A stretch of 64,000 bases of DNA, from NCBI GenBank assembly GCA_963971405.1, contig OZ020489.1:19928290-19992289 (forward strand). Reading direction: 5' to 3'. Each line of letters starts with the position of its first letter. Within the stretch, counting starts at the first letter, position 1. Under the pieces are notes generated by a model that worked only from the letters and a program-made list of their open reading frames with translations, ran no database searches and was not told the origin of the DNA. Below are positions 25,559 to 37,457 of this stretch, piece after piece. The translations under genes and the position numbers were made by a program. Source of the stretch: Psococerastis gibbosa (Eukaryota; Arthropoda; Insecta; Psocodea; Psocidae).

Positions 25559-25692
25559 TTAAGGTTTGCCAATAGCCTCCTCGGGTATTTCCAGTCATAG
25601 AACCATTCCGCCTGTCTGTCAGTCCCCGTACAGCATTAGTTCAACATGGGTGACAATGATCCAATAGGAGAAACAGTATAATAGTACCGGGA

Positions 25693-25885
25693 TCGACTTC
25701 GATGGCAAGGTGGTAGCGTGCTTGTACCTTTTGCGAGTCTCTACCCGCCATGCGATCGGAGACGTGTCGTAACTCAACACGGGTACTAACCTACAGAGGC
25801 GACTGAAGAGATCAATCGGATGCATTTATTAAATTATTTGTATGCGATTAACCTTTTAATTTAATAAAAAAATAAAAAATAAAAA
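25693..25885 (+). mobile_element. SINE S1 (second assembly copy of copy 1)
   Basis: Same sequence as 15699-15891. Confidence 0.65.
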
Positions 25886-26599
25886 TCGAAGTCCCCATTA
25901 CAATCCGAAAATATCGCTTGTAAAGCTGTTTGATTTTCTTCGTCGGGTTTCAGGCAGCCAAAATTTGCGCATCCGCTTAAACTTGTTATTCAGCATTGCG
26001 AATAGTTGCCGGGTTCAAAATAATGGCGATGATAGCCCCAAAGAAAGTAGAACTAAGTAAGAAAATTAAAAATTAAGGAAAAATTGAAGATTTCAAATAA
26101 AAAATTGTTTTCCTAGCCGATTAATTTCTTTTAAATAGAAAATAACCCAGACAGTTCAAATTTCAGCTTATTCAATACAATGGAAAAAATTTCCAGTTCT
26201 TCCGTTTGGGCGTAAATATATTTAATATTGTAATGCAGCTGTACAGTATTATACCAACCACCTCAAAATCATAGGTTATGATATCCAACAATGAGTTACA
26301 GATTGTAAGGCAAAAACTAGATGAAACAGTGAGATGGGAGCCACCCCTTCATTTAACCCGGCACGTGCATGTACAGCCCTCCCTCCCTCCCTCCCTGCAC
26401 ACGATAATCACAAGATAAGCAAATTAGGAAGGCATATAATCCTTTTTTTTATGCAGCGGTATTCAACCATAAATAAATTCTGGAAAAGGTTCATGATTAT
26501 ACTATAAAGGGATCATTCATTAGTAGACCACACCTGTGATAAGAGACGCCGCGCATGAAGGGTAAAAAATAATGAGCAGTAAACTGATTATTGACTTAC

Positions 26600-26679
26600 C
26601 CCTGGTGTTTGGGCTTGCGGTCCGAACGGGTAGCGAGTCCATTCTAATCGGGATTCATTAGTGGTGTCTAATATCACAA
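26600..26679 (-). CDS. Eph: Eph receptor tyrosine kinase, N-terminal ligand-binding-domain exon
   Basis: On the minus strand a pyrimidine-rich tract ending TTTTGTTTCAG precedes an 80-bp open segment followed by the donor GTAAGT. The exon opens with two bases that complete a codon. It then reads VILDTTNES followed by RLEWTRYPFGPQAQTPG, and ends in phase 0. The peptide matches the start of the Eph ligand-binding domain as I know it from insects (VVLLDTT ... EWTKYPYGPQAQTPG, continuing WVEESF). Eph receptors are membrane tyrosine kinases that bind ephrins on neighbouring cells and guide axons and tissue boundaries. Only this first part of the ligand-binding domain is present. The kinase, SAM and other exons are not in the window. 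An exon beginning with W was looked for to the left and not found. Sequence, splice sites and phase all agree, so I regard this as a real host exon. Confidence 0.87.
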
Positions 26680-26684
26680 CTGAA

Positions 26685-29600
26685 ACAAAATAATGCAAAT
26701 TTAACAGTCAATGTAACATACACCCAAATGTCAAATGTCCAAGGAACTGATTTTATAATAATGAGTGGTTTGCATTGTGGAACGTGCTTTTTGCGTGAGT
26801 GAATTTAAAACAAAACATTTTCAGCAGAAATCGAGTCGAAAATGTTTCAAAAATGCAATTCAACAATGCAACAAATTACACTGCTCAACAGCATCAGAAA
26901 TCGGCGGTACAGGCAAAGCACCAACGGAATGATGTTTAAAACATTTAAATACGGTATTAAAAGTTACCCGATCCAAAGCAGGCGACACTAAATTGTTTTG
27001 TCACGTCACTAGAAGGTAAAAAATAGCGAACAACATCGCACCAACTCAGTCTGTGTTTGGGTAAAGCAGGTCAATCGATGATGAAACGTTTTAAATTCAA
27101 TTTAAAGCAATAGATGAATAGACAAATGCGATTAATCATTGATTAGCTTTTACCATCAATATAACGCTGAGAAAACCCGACCATTTCATCAAATGGCGAC
27201 TACTTTTTTTGAAACACGGCATCAAAGTTTATAATTACGAAATTAAACATTAAACGTTTCACCGTATGGAGCCACTTCTATCCGTCAGCACTCTAGAATT
27301 TTTGCATTTGGAAACCAAATTGGGAATGCCTATGTTTTTTAATTTGATCCTTTGTATATTGCTTTACAAATTATATCCGCAATGCACAAATCGTCACTGA
27401 CCATGCCTCTCTTTATCCGTCCCGAAATGGAATAGTTACTAACAAAACTAGATACGATGGAATGGACTTTAATAAATAGCAGCACTTCACTAAATGTCGG
27501 CAAGGCATTGGAACCAATATTGGGGCTCATATTTGCACAGTACTAGTAGAATTTACTGGTCAATGTTTATGAAAATCAGTTCAAAATGAATACAGGCACG
27601 ATCAGCCTTGGTGCCTCAAGGAAAAATGTTCAAAAACAGTATCTGTCTCTGTGTAACCAGCATCTTTCTTATCTAACATTATCTTTAAGCATTAATTAAC
27701 TGATGTGTTTTACATACTGACGTGTTGCAGCCTATTATTATGTGATTCATATGTATGTCCGAATTGGCATAACTTAAAAACTGAATCAAGAGTGAAGAAA
27801 TTGAGCTGTCCCATCTCAAACACCGAGCGATATTCATCGGTCTCCAAGTCAAAGTCATAAAAGGATGCCGTCATAAGACGAATATTAATGACAAAATCAC
27901 GTGCATACACATGATAACATCTACTCCCTTTTAAATGCCTGAGAATTTTACGGCCCGAACTAAGTCTTGGGTCATCTGCATAGTCTTTTGTATAGCATTT
28001 TCAAACGGCTGTCAACTGCAGCGGACGGATTCCAAGAAATTGAGCCCACTCACGCCTCACCAAGCAATGCACCATCGAAAAGAAGAAAACTAAACGACAG
28101 GAAACCCATGTCAATTGTCCCACCGTTTAAGTTTAGTTGACGAGTTGTATATCTACAACTAAGTTAATGAAACATTTTCCATGGTAATTAATGATTTGCA
28201 TTGCCAGAACTTCTATTAGAAAATTTAAACAAGTTGGTAGGTTACCTCTATTATCAGGGACGTCATTTTTTCACGCAATGGATAGGTGAATAGACAAAAG
28301 TCCAGTGTAGAAAATGAGTAGGCTACTACGCATATTGCATTTAGTGTTGGATGGTAAATCGTCTTACTGTATTATGTTATTCTTTCCGCCCAATACCTAT
28401 TGATAACTGCATCGAAAAAACCGATAAAAATCTGCAATAAGTTAGAGCCGTCTGGCATCATTAAAATGTTCCCAACTTCAATACCAGAATGTCCCATTTA
28501 ATGAATGAAAAATGTAGCAATAACCCACAATCTCGGCTAGACCATACATAAACTGACGGGATAGTGGAAACAACACAATACTCATCATTAAAGAGGTTAC
28601 GACCTTCGCAACTGTCACAAAGGAGTGAAAGGGTCGGCCGGAAGGAGAGGGGATTCCATTGACGGTTCGCAGTCAAAGGAACAAGCTAGAGTCAAAGGCA
28701 TAGGCAAAACAATACGTGTACTTGACAGCCAAGAGCACCCTTAGATTAAACCGATTGCTATCAATACTGTATATTCCAGCGCGACTGGGCAGTAAATAGA
28801 CAGTTCTCCACCCAGAAGGGCAAAACAGCTAGTGCAATAGGGACGGTAGGCTCAAAGGAAATCCTAAGTGGAAGATTTTGCAATGGTGTAATAGCCGCAA
28901 AGGAAAATGCAGGTTCCCAACACGTCGTGCATGGAACACGGCAAAAAATTCACGGCCGTCAATTGAAACAATTTCGATAATACAATATAACTCCACAAGA
29001 AGTCAAATCAAAATTTTCACACACACAAAAAAAAACAATTTGAAATCTCGCTATAAAATCTAAAACTATTAAACCCAATATACATCCACATTTGATTCAA
29101 AAGCCGGGGAAAGAGGAAAGTGGGGACAGTTAATAGATAAGGATGAAATAAAGGGAATAAAGCTTCCCGTAGCAACCAAAGCGGAGAGAAGAATCCTCGA
29201 AAACTCGGCAAGGGGAGAGTGCGCGACAGAAGGGATCGCCACTGCGAGGATTTGGCTTTACCGCCACTGGAAACGAGCAGACACCCCTACAGCGATCGAT
29301 AAGTGTCAGCCTGGGCTCCGAGCTCCCTTCATCCTGGGCCACCACGCCAAAATCCAATCCTGCCACTTGTTACTAATCTTAGCGATTCCAAAAGTACCTA
29401 TTTTCGTAACATTAAAATAAAGCCAGTGTTTTATATTATTACATTTCCCGACACACTCGCGTCCTGATAATTCATCGAACGGAAGAAGAATGTTTACTTA
29501 GTGTTAGGAATGTTTTTAACATTTTCGGGACACTCCAATAAGTTACCAGGTGTGAATCTACTTCGTACTAGTACATTATCAAGAAGTGGCTATTATAATG

Positions 29601-30823
29601 GCGTCGTCGATAAGGCAAAGACGACGAAACAGTTTAGTGCTTCTATTCTTCCCCTTGGGTGAACTTATGTAATCTCAAACCTCAACTAAAGCAATGAATA
29701 CCCACAAATAAACAATCAACCTTTATTCCATCAGTAATATTCCATTTATTTATTTGATTTTTTAAAAGAATAAAACTACCCAAAGTTTGCAACTGGTTGC
29801 TATAACGCGTTGGTTCTGGTCTTACGTACAGTATATAAAGTCGAGTGGTATCAGCAAAATACGTATAAAGATTCCACCTTCATTTTATTTCTACTAGTGA
29901 TCATAATTCGATTTCGGTTCTCTCTCTTTCCTTATATTCTGACTGTTTCAATACTCGTACATTGAAGATTGATAACTGATAACTCTAAAAAAGGAGGATC
30001 TTAGCTCCCCTTTTTCTTTTCATTTCACACTTGATTGTCTTCCCTATACACCATCCTCACCCTTCATTAAATTTCTCATTATAGAAAAATTACAGATTGT
30101 TCACTCAATCACGCAAGATCTGACAGGTTTTCAATCTTTTCCGATAAAATAAATCGGGGGGATAACCAACAAGAACTGTAAAAATATGGCAGGAGTTTTG
30201 TGCACATGCTTCACCAACCCTGGCTTCAGGTTCCATTTTGTTGCTCGGGACAATCTCCGATTGCAGAAAACTTGGCTGCTTTTAAAATTTAATGAATTTT
30301 TATACCTTTGCCAAACCCAACAAAAAAACAATGCTATCATTCTAGCATAAGCATCTAAGAACTTCGAAAGGCCAAAAATGAACAAGGGGTAAAAAATCCT
30401 TCGAAAAAAATTATAAAAGCAAAAAATATTAAACATTCTAGTGGGAGCGTAGTCTTGATCCAATATCGGATTTTTTCCGGTGCACACCGCAAAGGTTTAC
30501 CCCATACCGCTTCGGTTTCCGTTTTTGTTTGTACTCTGCATTCTGTTTGCGTGTATGTGTATTTTTTTTTTTTGTGTGCAAATTGTAGTGGTCTGGTAGA
30601 TGATTACGCTAATGGTGGAAATGCGTGTTAGGATACGCTGTTCTGCCTGCAATTGTCAGCCAATATTAATATCGCCAAAACAAACATTTACTCCCATTTG
30701 CTGATGTAAATGCTATGCACAAGTCTGCATTTCCACATGATTTGACTACATTTTGTGTAATGATCTAATTATGATTCGGAGATTGCGCACAACTCTGCCA
30801 AACAAACGCAGTTAGAATAGTAG
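26685..30823. other. Probable Eph intron 1 (second assembly copy)
   Basis: Same content as 16690-20829, with no exon seen. Confidence 0.4.
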
Positions 30824-30894
30824 CAGTGGCTAAACTATAAATTTGGGGCCCCTGTGCAAGGATTGAAAATGGTGCCCCCTCCAGGTAGCTCTAA
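30824..30894 (+). mobile_element. Possible hAT-type end (second assembly copy)
   Basis: Same sequence as 20830-20900. Confidence 0.3.
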
Positions 30895-31146
30895 ATTTTA
30901 GATTACAAATTAAGTATTTTGGTGTGTGGATAGTGCAAAAAGTGGGGTTTTACGCATTTGAACAGCAAAAAACTTAACAATTTTCACATGAAGTATTGTT
31001 CATAAAACTGCAAACAATGGGAGAATTTTCTTTAATAAATAGGCGCAAAAAAGTGGGCTTCTTGATACACAACTTGCTGTCACTCATGGTAAATATTACA
31101 ATTCTTAGTACAGATCTTATTACTTACTTTTATATTATAATAAATA

Positions 31147-31344
31147 AGCGGCTTCGGTGGCCAGGTGGTAACGTGCTTGTACTTGTGCGAGTCTCTACAC
31201 ACCTTGCGGTCGGAGACGTATCGTAACTCGACACAAGTAACTATTAGGTTACTTAGTGAGGCGATTGAAGAGGTTAATCGGATACATTCATTAAATTGTT
31301 TGTACGCGAATAACCTTTTATAAAAAACTTTTAAGAAAAACTAT
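31147..31344 (+). mobile_element. SINE S1 (second assembly copy of copy 2)
   Basis: Same sequence as 21153-21350. Confidence 0.65.
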
Positions 31345-32233
31345 AAAATACATGACCGGTTAAACAAAACACAGAAAAATGTAAACTAAAACAGTCAAGT
31401 CAAGACGCATGGTAAACAACTAATAATTCACTAATAACACAGGATCCAGTTTTTAGTACTTTATATTTAAAAAGGTAATGCCATCAAGATGGCACAAGAT
31501 GGAAAATATATTACATTTTCTTCCCACTGACTTTTTTTACTAGCTAAGCAGAGCCTTAGAATACAAAAAGTAGCTCTATCAGTCATTGAGATGAAGCATA
31601 CAAGCCCTCCTCGATTTACTCAGGATGAAACACGTTTTGAATATTATTAGAAAAGCAACAGGGAACAAAAGCCAATTGCAGCTCATAATTTACAATTATT
31701 TAAAAAAAAAACGTAAAGAATTAAAAAGAATGTAGGATCGACTATGGGCACGGTTTCATATGAATAAAAATGGGATGAGCCGGAGATTTTAGTGTAGGAA
31801 GGTTCCATGTCGGGAACGAATAAAGTCGATAACGCGGAGCCTGTTTCAAATGGAGACTCATGAATAGATTTCGTAGCAAAGTTTCAAGTGCCTCCTATAA
31901 ATCTGCTAAGTAATTGGACTGAATGAATATTATACCACAATGTTCCCCACAACCTGTGGCATTCAATTCTACAAATTTCTATAAGAATCAATTAATTCCA
32001 ATTACATATTGTCACCCATTCGTTAACTCACATTAATTAGGTTTTAGTCGGATAAAGAGAAGAAATGGTTTTACTTGCAGCTGCGGCTGTAGCAAGTCTT
32101 GTCTGCGCCAATATGAAGCTATCTGTAGTGGCCTAGTGGATGTCTGGGTCAAAAACAGGTATTTTAATATCTTATCGCTGTACAAGACACTGGGTATAGT
32201 GAATATTTACCATAGGTAAATCCCTATGCTGGA

Positions 32234-32584
32234 TGGCACCGCCATGTGCCAATGCATGACGGTGCCCTGCAGAAAACTAACCAGCGTGTTATCTAAACGC
32301 ATTTCAGAGTTGGTTAAACCGAGTTAAACTAGTAATATTAAAGCGGCGCAGCGATCGATTGTAGTGTCAGCAGCCACCATGATTAATTAATAATATTTAT
32401 ATAAACAAACGTGACACCAGAATGGACTTCGTTTATAAACGTGGCACGAACATCGCGACTCCTATCACGTTGTTTACACTGTCAACTTGTTTCGATTTAG
32501 CACAATAACCCTCTCAGAGGTCCACTCACGATGTGTGGTGACTTGGATAACACCTTTTTAGTCGACTTTGACATAGTGAATACC
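32234..32584 (-). mobile_element. Degraded TA-flanked MITE relative (second assembly copy)
   Basis: Same sequence as 22240-22590. Confidence 0.35.
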
Positions 32585-32615
32585 ATTTGTGAACTTGGCA
32601 CAAATCAGCCTGTAA

Positions 32616-32806
32616 AGCGGCCCCTACACGGTCAATATTAATGACATTATCAGTAATGTCATTACTATTCAGCTGTGATCAGAAAATCCGGATCCACATC
32701 ATTATTTTTCGTCATTCCAACTTTGTCCACCTTACACGATCATTATTACTGTCATCTTGATAAGGTAATGTCATAATTATTTATTACTGACCGTGTAGGG
32801 GCCGCT
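32616..32806. mobile_element. TAA-flanked MITE (second assembly copy)
   Basis: Same sequence as 22622-22812. Confidence 0.7.
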
Positions 32807-33519
32807 TAAGAATACGAGCATTGCATTGAGCAGGCTTTACAAATTAAATCGACGCAAAACTAAGAGAATTCCAGTCCAGAGGCCCTATTCACTAGACCTT
32901 CCAGGATAATAAACAGAATTGCAGCGAGGCTTACAACCAGCAGCATTGCAGGAGGACGTGACAATCAGCGCGAATGTCCGGCTCACCCTAACGAAGCCTC
33001 TTCACATTTATCTATAAAACAATTTACTGTCATTGTCACCATGAGAGTGGACAAGTGGGGTCCAGAGAGTGGGGAGGGGGGCACAGTTTGAAATTCAAAT
33101 ATTTAGGTTCATTATGACAAAGTCTATCTCTACACATCAACCACGGTGCTATGTTGGTTATTATCATATGAGTCTACTTTTGCCGTCCAATCACACATAA
33201 ATAATGAAGTTACACCTACACTAATTACAATCTTTTGTTGTGTGCTTTTCCAAAACGTATTTTGTCTTCTCTATTTAGCATTGCGTCTATTTCCGAGTTT
33301 CTTACACGCCACTCTCTGTTTTCGTAGAGGGGTCCATAAATTTTCCTAATTATCTTCCTTTCCAATACTTGCGGAGTTTATTGGCGTCGTTGGCGGTACG
33401 ATTCCAGTATCCGAGTCGTACGTTGCAACCGGTCTTATAAGGGTATTTTAGATAGAAGTGTAACTTCTCCAATGATCATAACAGTAACATTTTATAAAAA
33501 GTAGAGCTCAAATTCTTAA

Positions 33520-33844
33520 GCCTGAGTGTTCAAAATGTTTTGTAAACAAGAAATTATCGTAATTTTTGAACGAAATTAATTAATTGCTCGTTCCACAGCC
33601 ACAAAGACATAAAAGGGAACAGATGAAAAAATCTTAAAAAAATGCAAGTTTTCTGTGAAAGCTGTCTAATTCCCCTACAGATTTACATTTTTCTAAGGTA
33701 ATAATATTTCAGTTCAGAAAATATAAACTTCCTGGGATAACTTGTATTTTGTACAAGTATTTGTATCTGTGGAACGAGCAATAAATTAGTTTCGTCATAA
33801 AATCAGCGAAATTTCTTGTTTACAAAACATTTTGAACACTCAGC
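33520..33844. mobile_element. Foldback element with arms of about 78 bp
   Basis: Inverted arms (33520-33597 and 33767-33844) share CTGAGTGTTCAAAATG, TTTTGTAAACAAGAAATT and ATTGCTCGTTCCACAG with few mismatches. They enclose about 170 bp of unrelated sequence. The direct repeat CTTAA (33515-33519 and 33845-33849) flanks it. It could be a 5-bp duplication, or a TTAA target plus a chance C. It has no coding capacity. The left contig breaks inside the left arm. Confidence 0.8.
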
Positions 33845-33988
33845 CTTAACAACTCCTGTGTAATTTTAACTTGCGCCTCCTACAACATATTAAGTTACCC
33901 TGCTGATGAAACAAGATATCAGGTTTTGTTCGTAACCGACAACCCTAGACCCAGTGGTATGTGTCTAGTCCAGTGTACTACTAGTACA

Positions 33989-34047
33989 TAAGGCCGAACG
34001 CGGGGGGTTCAACCCCCCTCCCCTAAAAACTTCTGGGCACGGCCTTG
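33989..34047. mobile_element. Tiny element with AAGGCC ends, related to the hAT MITE
   Basis: It begins AAGGCCGAACGCGGGGGGTT, has an inner C tract, and ends GGGCACGGCCTTG. The layout and ends resemble the much longer MITE at 41579-41841. No clear 8-bp target duplication is visible. Confidence 0.45.
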
Positions 34048-34379
34048 ACTGTACAGCTGTGCCTCCTGTTATTTTATATTACTCGACTCTGTCACACAAA
34101 AAAATAACATTGCACCGTTGCCCGCCATGTGAAGTTACACTTCAAAAAAGCATAACACTAATAAATATAATAATAAGAACTGTCAGTTAATAAGAAGAAT
34201 CCATCGAACACCGGAAGAAACACCAGAGCAGGGCAGCGGGAGCGGCAGTGTCATTAGACACTGCGAATCTCACGGCGGCCTCTAATTCAAGGTTACGCTA
34301 AGTTTAGTTAATCCCAGACCCTCACTCAAACAAAAAAAATGCCACAAAATGTAAAGACAACACAAAAGACACAATTTAC

Positions 34380-34440
34380 TGAGAAGTCTGTTCAAATCGC
34401 AAGCTAAGCATAGACAACAATGCATACCAAATAGAACCAT
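34380..34440 (-). CDS. Eph: Candidate first coding exon of Eph (signal peptide)
   Basis: On the minus strand an ATG at 34440 opens a hydrophobic peptide, MVLFGMHCCLCLACDLNRLL. The exon reaches a donor site (CTCA then GTAAAT) that leaves one base over. The exon at 26600-26679 needs one base to complete its first codon, so the phases agree, and the join would read ...NRLL then IVILDTT. The peptide resembles a signal sequence but lacks a basic N-terminal end. The start context (CTCATGG) is mediocre, and an in-frame stop lies a few codons upstream. Phase agreement alone happens one time in three. The true first exon could lie elsewhere. Confidence 0.33.
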
Positions 34441-34603
34441 GAGAGCAACACTTAAAACTACTTGCAATCAGAAGAATATAATTTTAATGCCATTCGCGGT
34501 CAAATCTTAAAAGACTGTCCATAGAATAGAGAGTTTTCATAGGATTGCGGAAATTAAGGAATTCCTTCGTAAGTAATTTAAAAATATTATTGAAATACTT
34601 TTA

Positions 34604-34897
34604 TTGTATCCTGCATTAAAACACCAACCAACCACTAGTGAAGGAAGGAAAAAGCCTTATATAGGTGTACTACGATCGTATGGGATGGGTCACCTGATCA
34701 GACAAGAAGGACTCCTAAGCACCATAATAGAAGGCACAATCGAAGGCACCAATGCAAGAGGGCGACCAAGGAAGGCGTACGCAGAAGACCTCAAGAAAGA
34801 TATGAGATGCGGAACCTACTTGGAACTAAAGAGAACAGCCCAAGACAGGAAGGAGTGGAGAAGGAGGTGGAAAGATTTGCTGCAAACCAATCGCTAG
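34604..34897 (+). pseudogene. LINE fragment, RT C-terminal tail
   Basis: The frame to 34897 encodes GMGHLIRQEGLLSTIIEG, then EGTNARGRPRKAYAEDLKKD, then a LKRTAQDRKEWRRRWKDL ending. This GHLIR ... GRPR ... AQDRxEWR pattern is typical of the C-terminus of LINE reverse transcriptases (L2, CR1 and RTE groups all show versions of it). The catalytic core is absent, so this is a 5'-truncated relic. Recognisable homology begins near 34640. It lies just upstream of the candidate Eph first exon and is unrelated to it. Confidence 0.7.
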
Positions 34898-36682
34898 ATT
34901 GAAACCAATGAAGAAGACGATGGTATATCAAACATCACAGGAAACATCAACAGTATAGCAATCATTGAGTTATTAGTATTAGAGGAAGAAGTGTCTCTGT
35001 ACATTTGGATACGATTTACCATGAAAATTGAAAATAGGGAAATGGTTCACTCGTACCGCTTTTTCATACGGTCAGCGAAGTAAATATCTGCTAAATTTGG
35101 TAGACGAAAAAAAAATTGATCAACTATTAAGGAAGTTATGGCACATACCTCTACGCCACATAATCCAGTAAATAAGTATTGTAACAGCTGCCACGAATGT
35201 TATTTGAAGTATTTTACCCTTATCATTTACAACGCAGCCATCTCTAAGTAAAGTTATTATGCGCGGAAATAATAAAAGTCTTACAATTCCTGCAGCTACT
35301 TTGTACGCTCACTGCCTTCTAAGTTTTAGATGAAAATAAAGTGTGGTGTGGAGAGCAGTGATTCATGAGAAATTATAAAAATTGTTCAGTTGGGTTAGCA
35401 CGATCTTCACATTAAAATAATTTATATCTAACTGCGGCAATATGAAGCTTTTCACTTTTCAGGGAGGCCATTTCCATTTTTATGACTGTCCTGAAAAATT
35501 CTTCAAGTGAGTTTCTCCAGTGATCAACTAGAACCTTTTATATTTAAAGATAGCATGTTGAAGATGAAGATGAATGAAGCAACATGTTTTCACATTAAGA
35601 TATTGGATTGTAAATAATACGCCAAACAAATATCCCGTTATCTTACTCTAAAGAAGTAAAAAAAAACAATGAAAACATACAGGTAAAATAGATCTCCACA
35701 ATCCACCCGCACCACTTAATACTGTGACTCATGAATATTCTATGAAAGCAGAATCACCAAATGATATGAGCTATTATGCGCAACTTTTAAAAAATGAATA
35801 CAGCAAAGTAGTTTTCTGATGTCCCCGCATATGACTGATTGGCGATTCTGCTTTCATGGAATATTGATGGGACCAACAGTAGTAGGTATGAAAGCTATTG
35901 TGAAATTATTGGATAATCAGTTTTTTTTTACGTCGATGAGTTTTTCCTGCATAAAACGACTTCAAAGAAATATAAGACAGCCCCATAGCATTAATAGGCG
36001 CGTTCTTCATTAGAGAGCCTACCTCATTAATTTCAGAGAAATATTAATCTCGGTGCAAAACACGAGACATTAATCCAGAACTCAAGCATCTGTACATCTA
36101 AGAGCGGCTGTTGTTGAAAAGTTGAAAGAAAAGTAACAAATCCGTCTAATTCCACCCTCTTTTGGTGAAAAAGCTCCAGAAAAACGCACTTAAACCTCAA
36201 AGTACAAGACAATAAAACATGGGGGAAATTGCAACAGCACTGCATTAGCTATTAGCCTACTGAAAACCGAGACTGCCACTTGCCACGGGCAATCCCCTCA
36301 GCCAGCCAATTGCACATTTCAAAAAAACTCCATTGTATAGACACAGAGACCCTCATTGCAAAAATTAGCCCTTTGTCTTTGATCAGGGCCTTCAAGGGCG
36401 CACCAAATGCCGCATATAACTCTCCCTCTTGTTTTTTGGTTGTTTTCTCGTAAGCGCCCTAATTCAGCTCTACAAATGTAAGTACTTTACCTTCGAAATA
36501 TTTTCTAATGTTTTATTTTTAACGAATGTTACCGTAATATAGGTTTTCAAATGTGTGTGCACTATGCACGTTACCTAATAAAATGTTGCATAATTATTTT
36601 AAAACTTATATTTTTATATTCATAATTTCCCAATTTTAAAAAAAAAATTATTTACAGAAACACTGACAGATATAAATATCAA
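34898..36682. other. Gene-free sequence, unassigned
   Basis: Nothing recognisable was seen. Two separate motifs, TCTATGAAAGCAGAATCACC (35739) and GATTCTGCTTTCATGGAATA (35844), are partly inverse to one another and could mark another decayed palindrome. Confidence 0.4.
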
Positions 36683-36721
36683 ATGAACAACGATGCTATT
36701 AAGCCACTAAGGGATACACGG

Positions 36722-36775
36722 GGGACCTATGGGCCAGAATTGTGGCCTGGGTCCCGGCTACAAGTTCATACTACT
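36722..36775 (+). mobile_element. 54-bp microinsertion with (ACT)n tail
   Basis: Imperfect direct repeats ACTAAGGGATACACGG (36706-36721) and ACTAAGGTATACGCGG (36776-36791) flank an insert. The insert contains CCTATGGGCC and TGTGGCCTGGGTC and ends with an ACT-repeat tail. It is the same kind of insert as 14203-14253 and has the same first seven target bases. Confidence 0.6.
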
Positions 36776-36859
36776 ACTAAGGTATACGCGGAGGTGAGAA
36801 ACCTTACAGGTGTGCAGAGTCGAAATTCTCGCGATCGTAGAGCTATCATAGAGGAAGCA

Positions 36860-37163
36860 GTAAATGAAGGAATGAGTGAGTCTGGTTATTAACTTGAGGC
36901 ACAATAGGAGCAGACTCCTTCACTTCAGGGAGAAGGGGAGTTGATTGAACGAGTAAATCTCCTGAATATAGTGGATTCCGAACCACTTGGGTAACAGTTA
37001 ATTCACATTAATTCGGTGGTGACCAGGACTCGGCACGCACTTACAGTGACTGTTAATCTGAGCACGTTATAATGTCCCACTAGGTTCCCCTGCCAACCCT
37101 GTGCACACTACCAAGTTTGCTGCAATTTGGAACAGGCTCTGTTCTAGTGGATTTAACTTGGTA
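36860..37163 (-). mobile_element. RB retroposon, diverged copy
   Basis: Read on the minus strand it begins TACCAAGTTAAATCCACTAG. It continues through the shared CCAAGTGGTTCGGAATCCAC block and the CTCCCCTTCTCCCTGAAGTG block, and loses similarity after CAGACTCACTC. The left boundary is approximate. Confidence 0.6.
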
Positions 37164-37457
37164 AAAAAATATATTTGTAGCGCCCGGTGAAAGGAGTCGA
37201 TAACTGTGACCAATCGGTTTTAGTAACAGCCATATTTCAATAAATAGAAGAACGTGTCTTCTATTTTCTAAGTCCTCAACTACCAATATTTCCTGAGAAA
37301 TTTGGTTTTGTGTAAAAACCAGATATTTGGGGTGGGCGGTTGTCTCTTACACATACGCAGCATTTTAACCACTGATGTCCGGTAAAAACAAATGTACACA
37401 ATTGCATACTCGTTAAATCGCAGGAAACCAATGACCAGACTACTATTAAGAGTGTAC

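Larger units (their letters stand above)
23779..33572. repeat. Second copy of the 9794-bp block
   Basis: This matches 13785-23578 and continues without a break into unique sequence on the right. It should be taken as the reference copy when the two are merged. Confidence 0.9.

Noticed and set aside
13785-33572. A genuine recent tandem duplication of 9.8 kb
   Set aside because: Both inner borders coincide with the N gap and no indel was seen between copies, which points to assembly rather than biology. Read data could overturn this.
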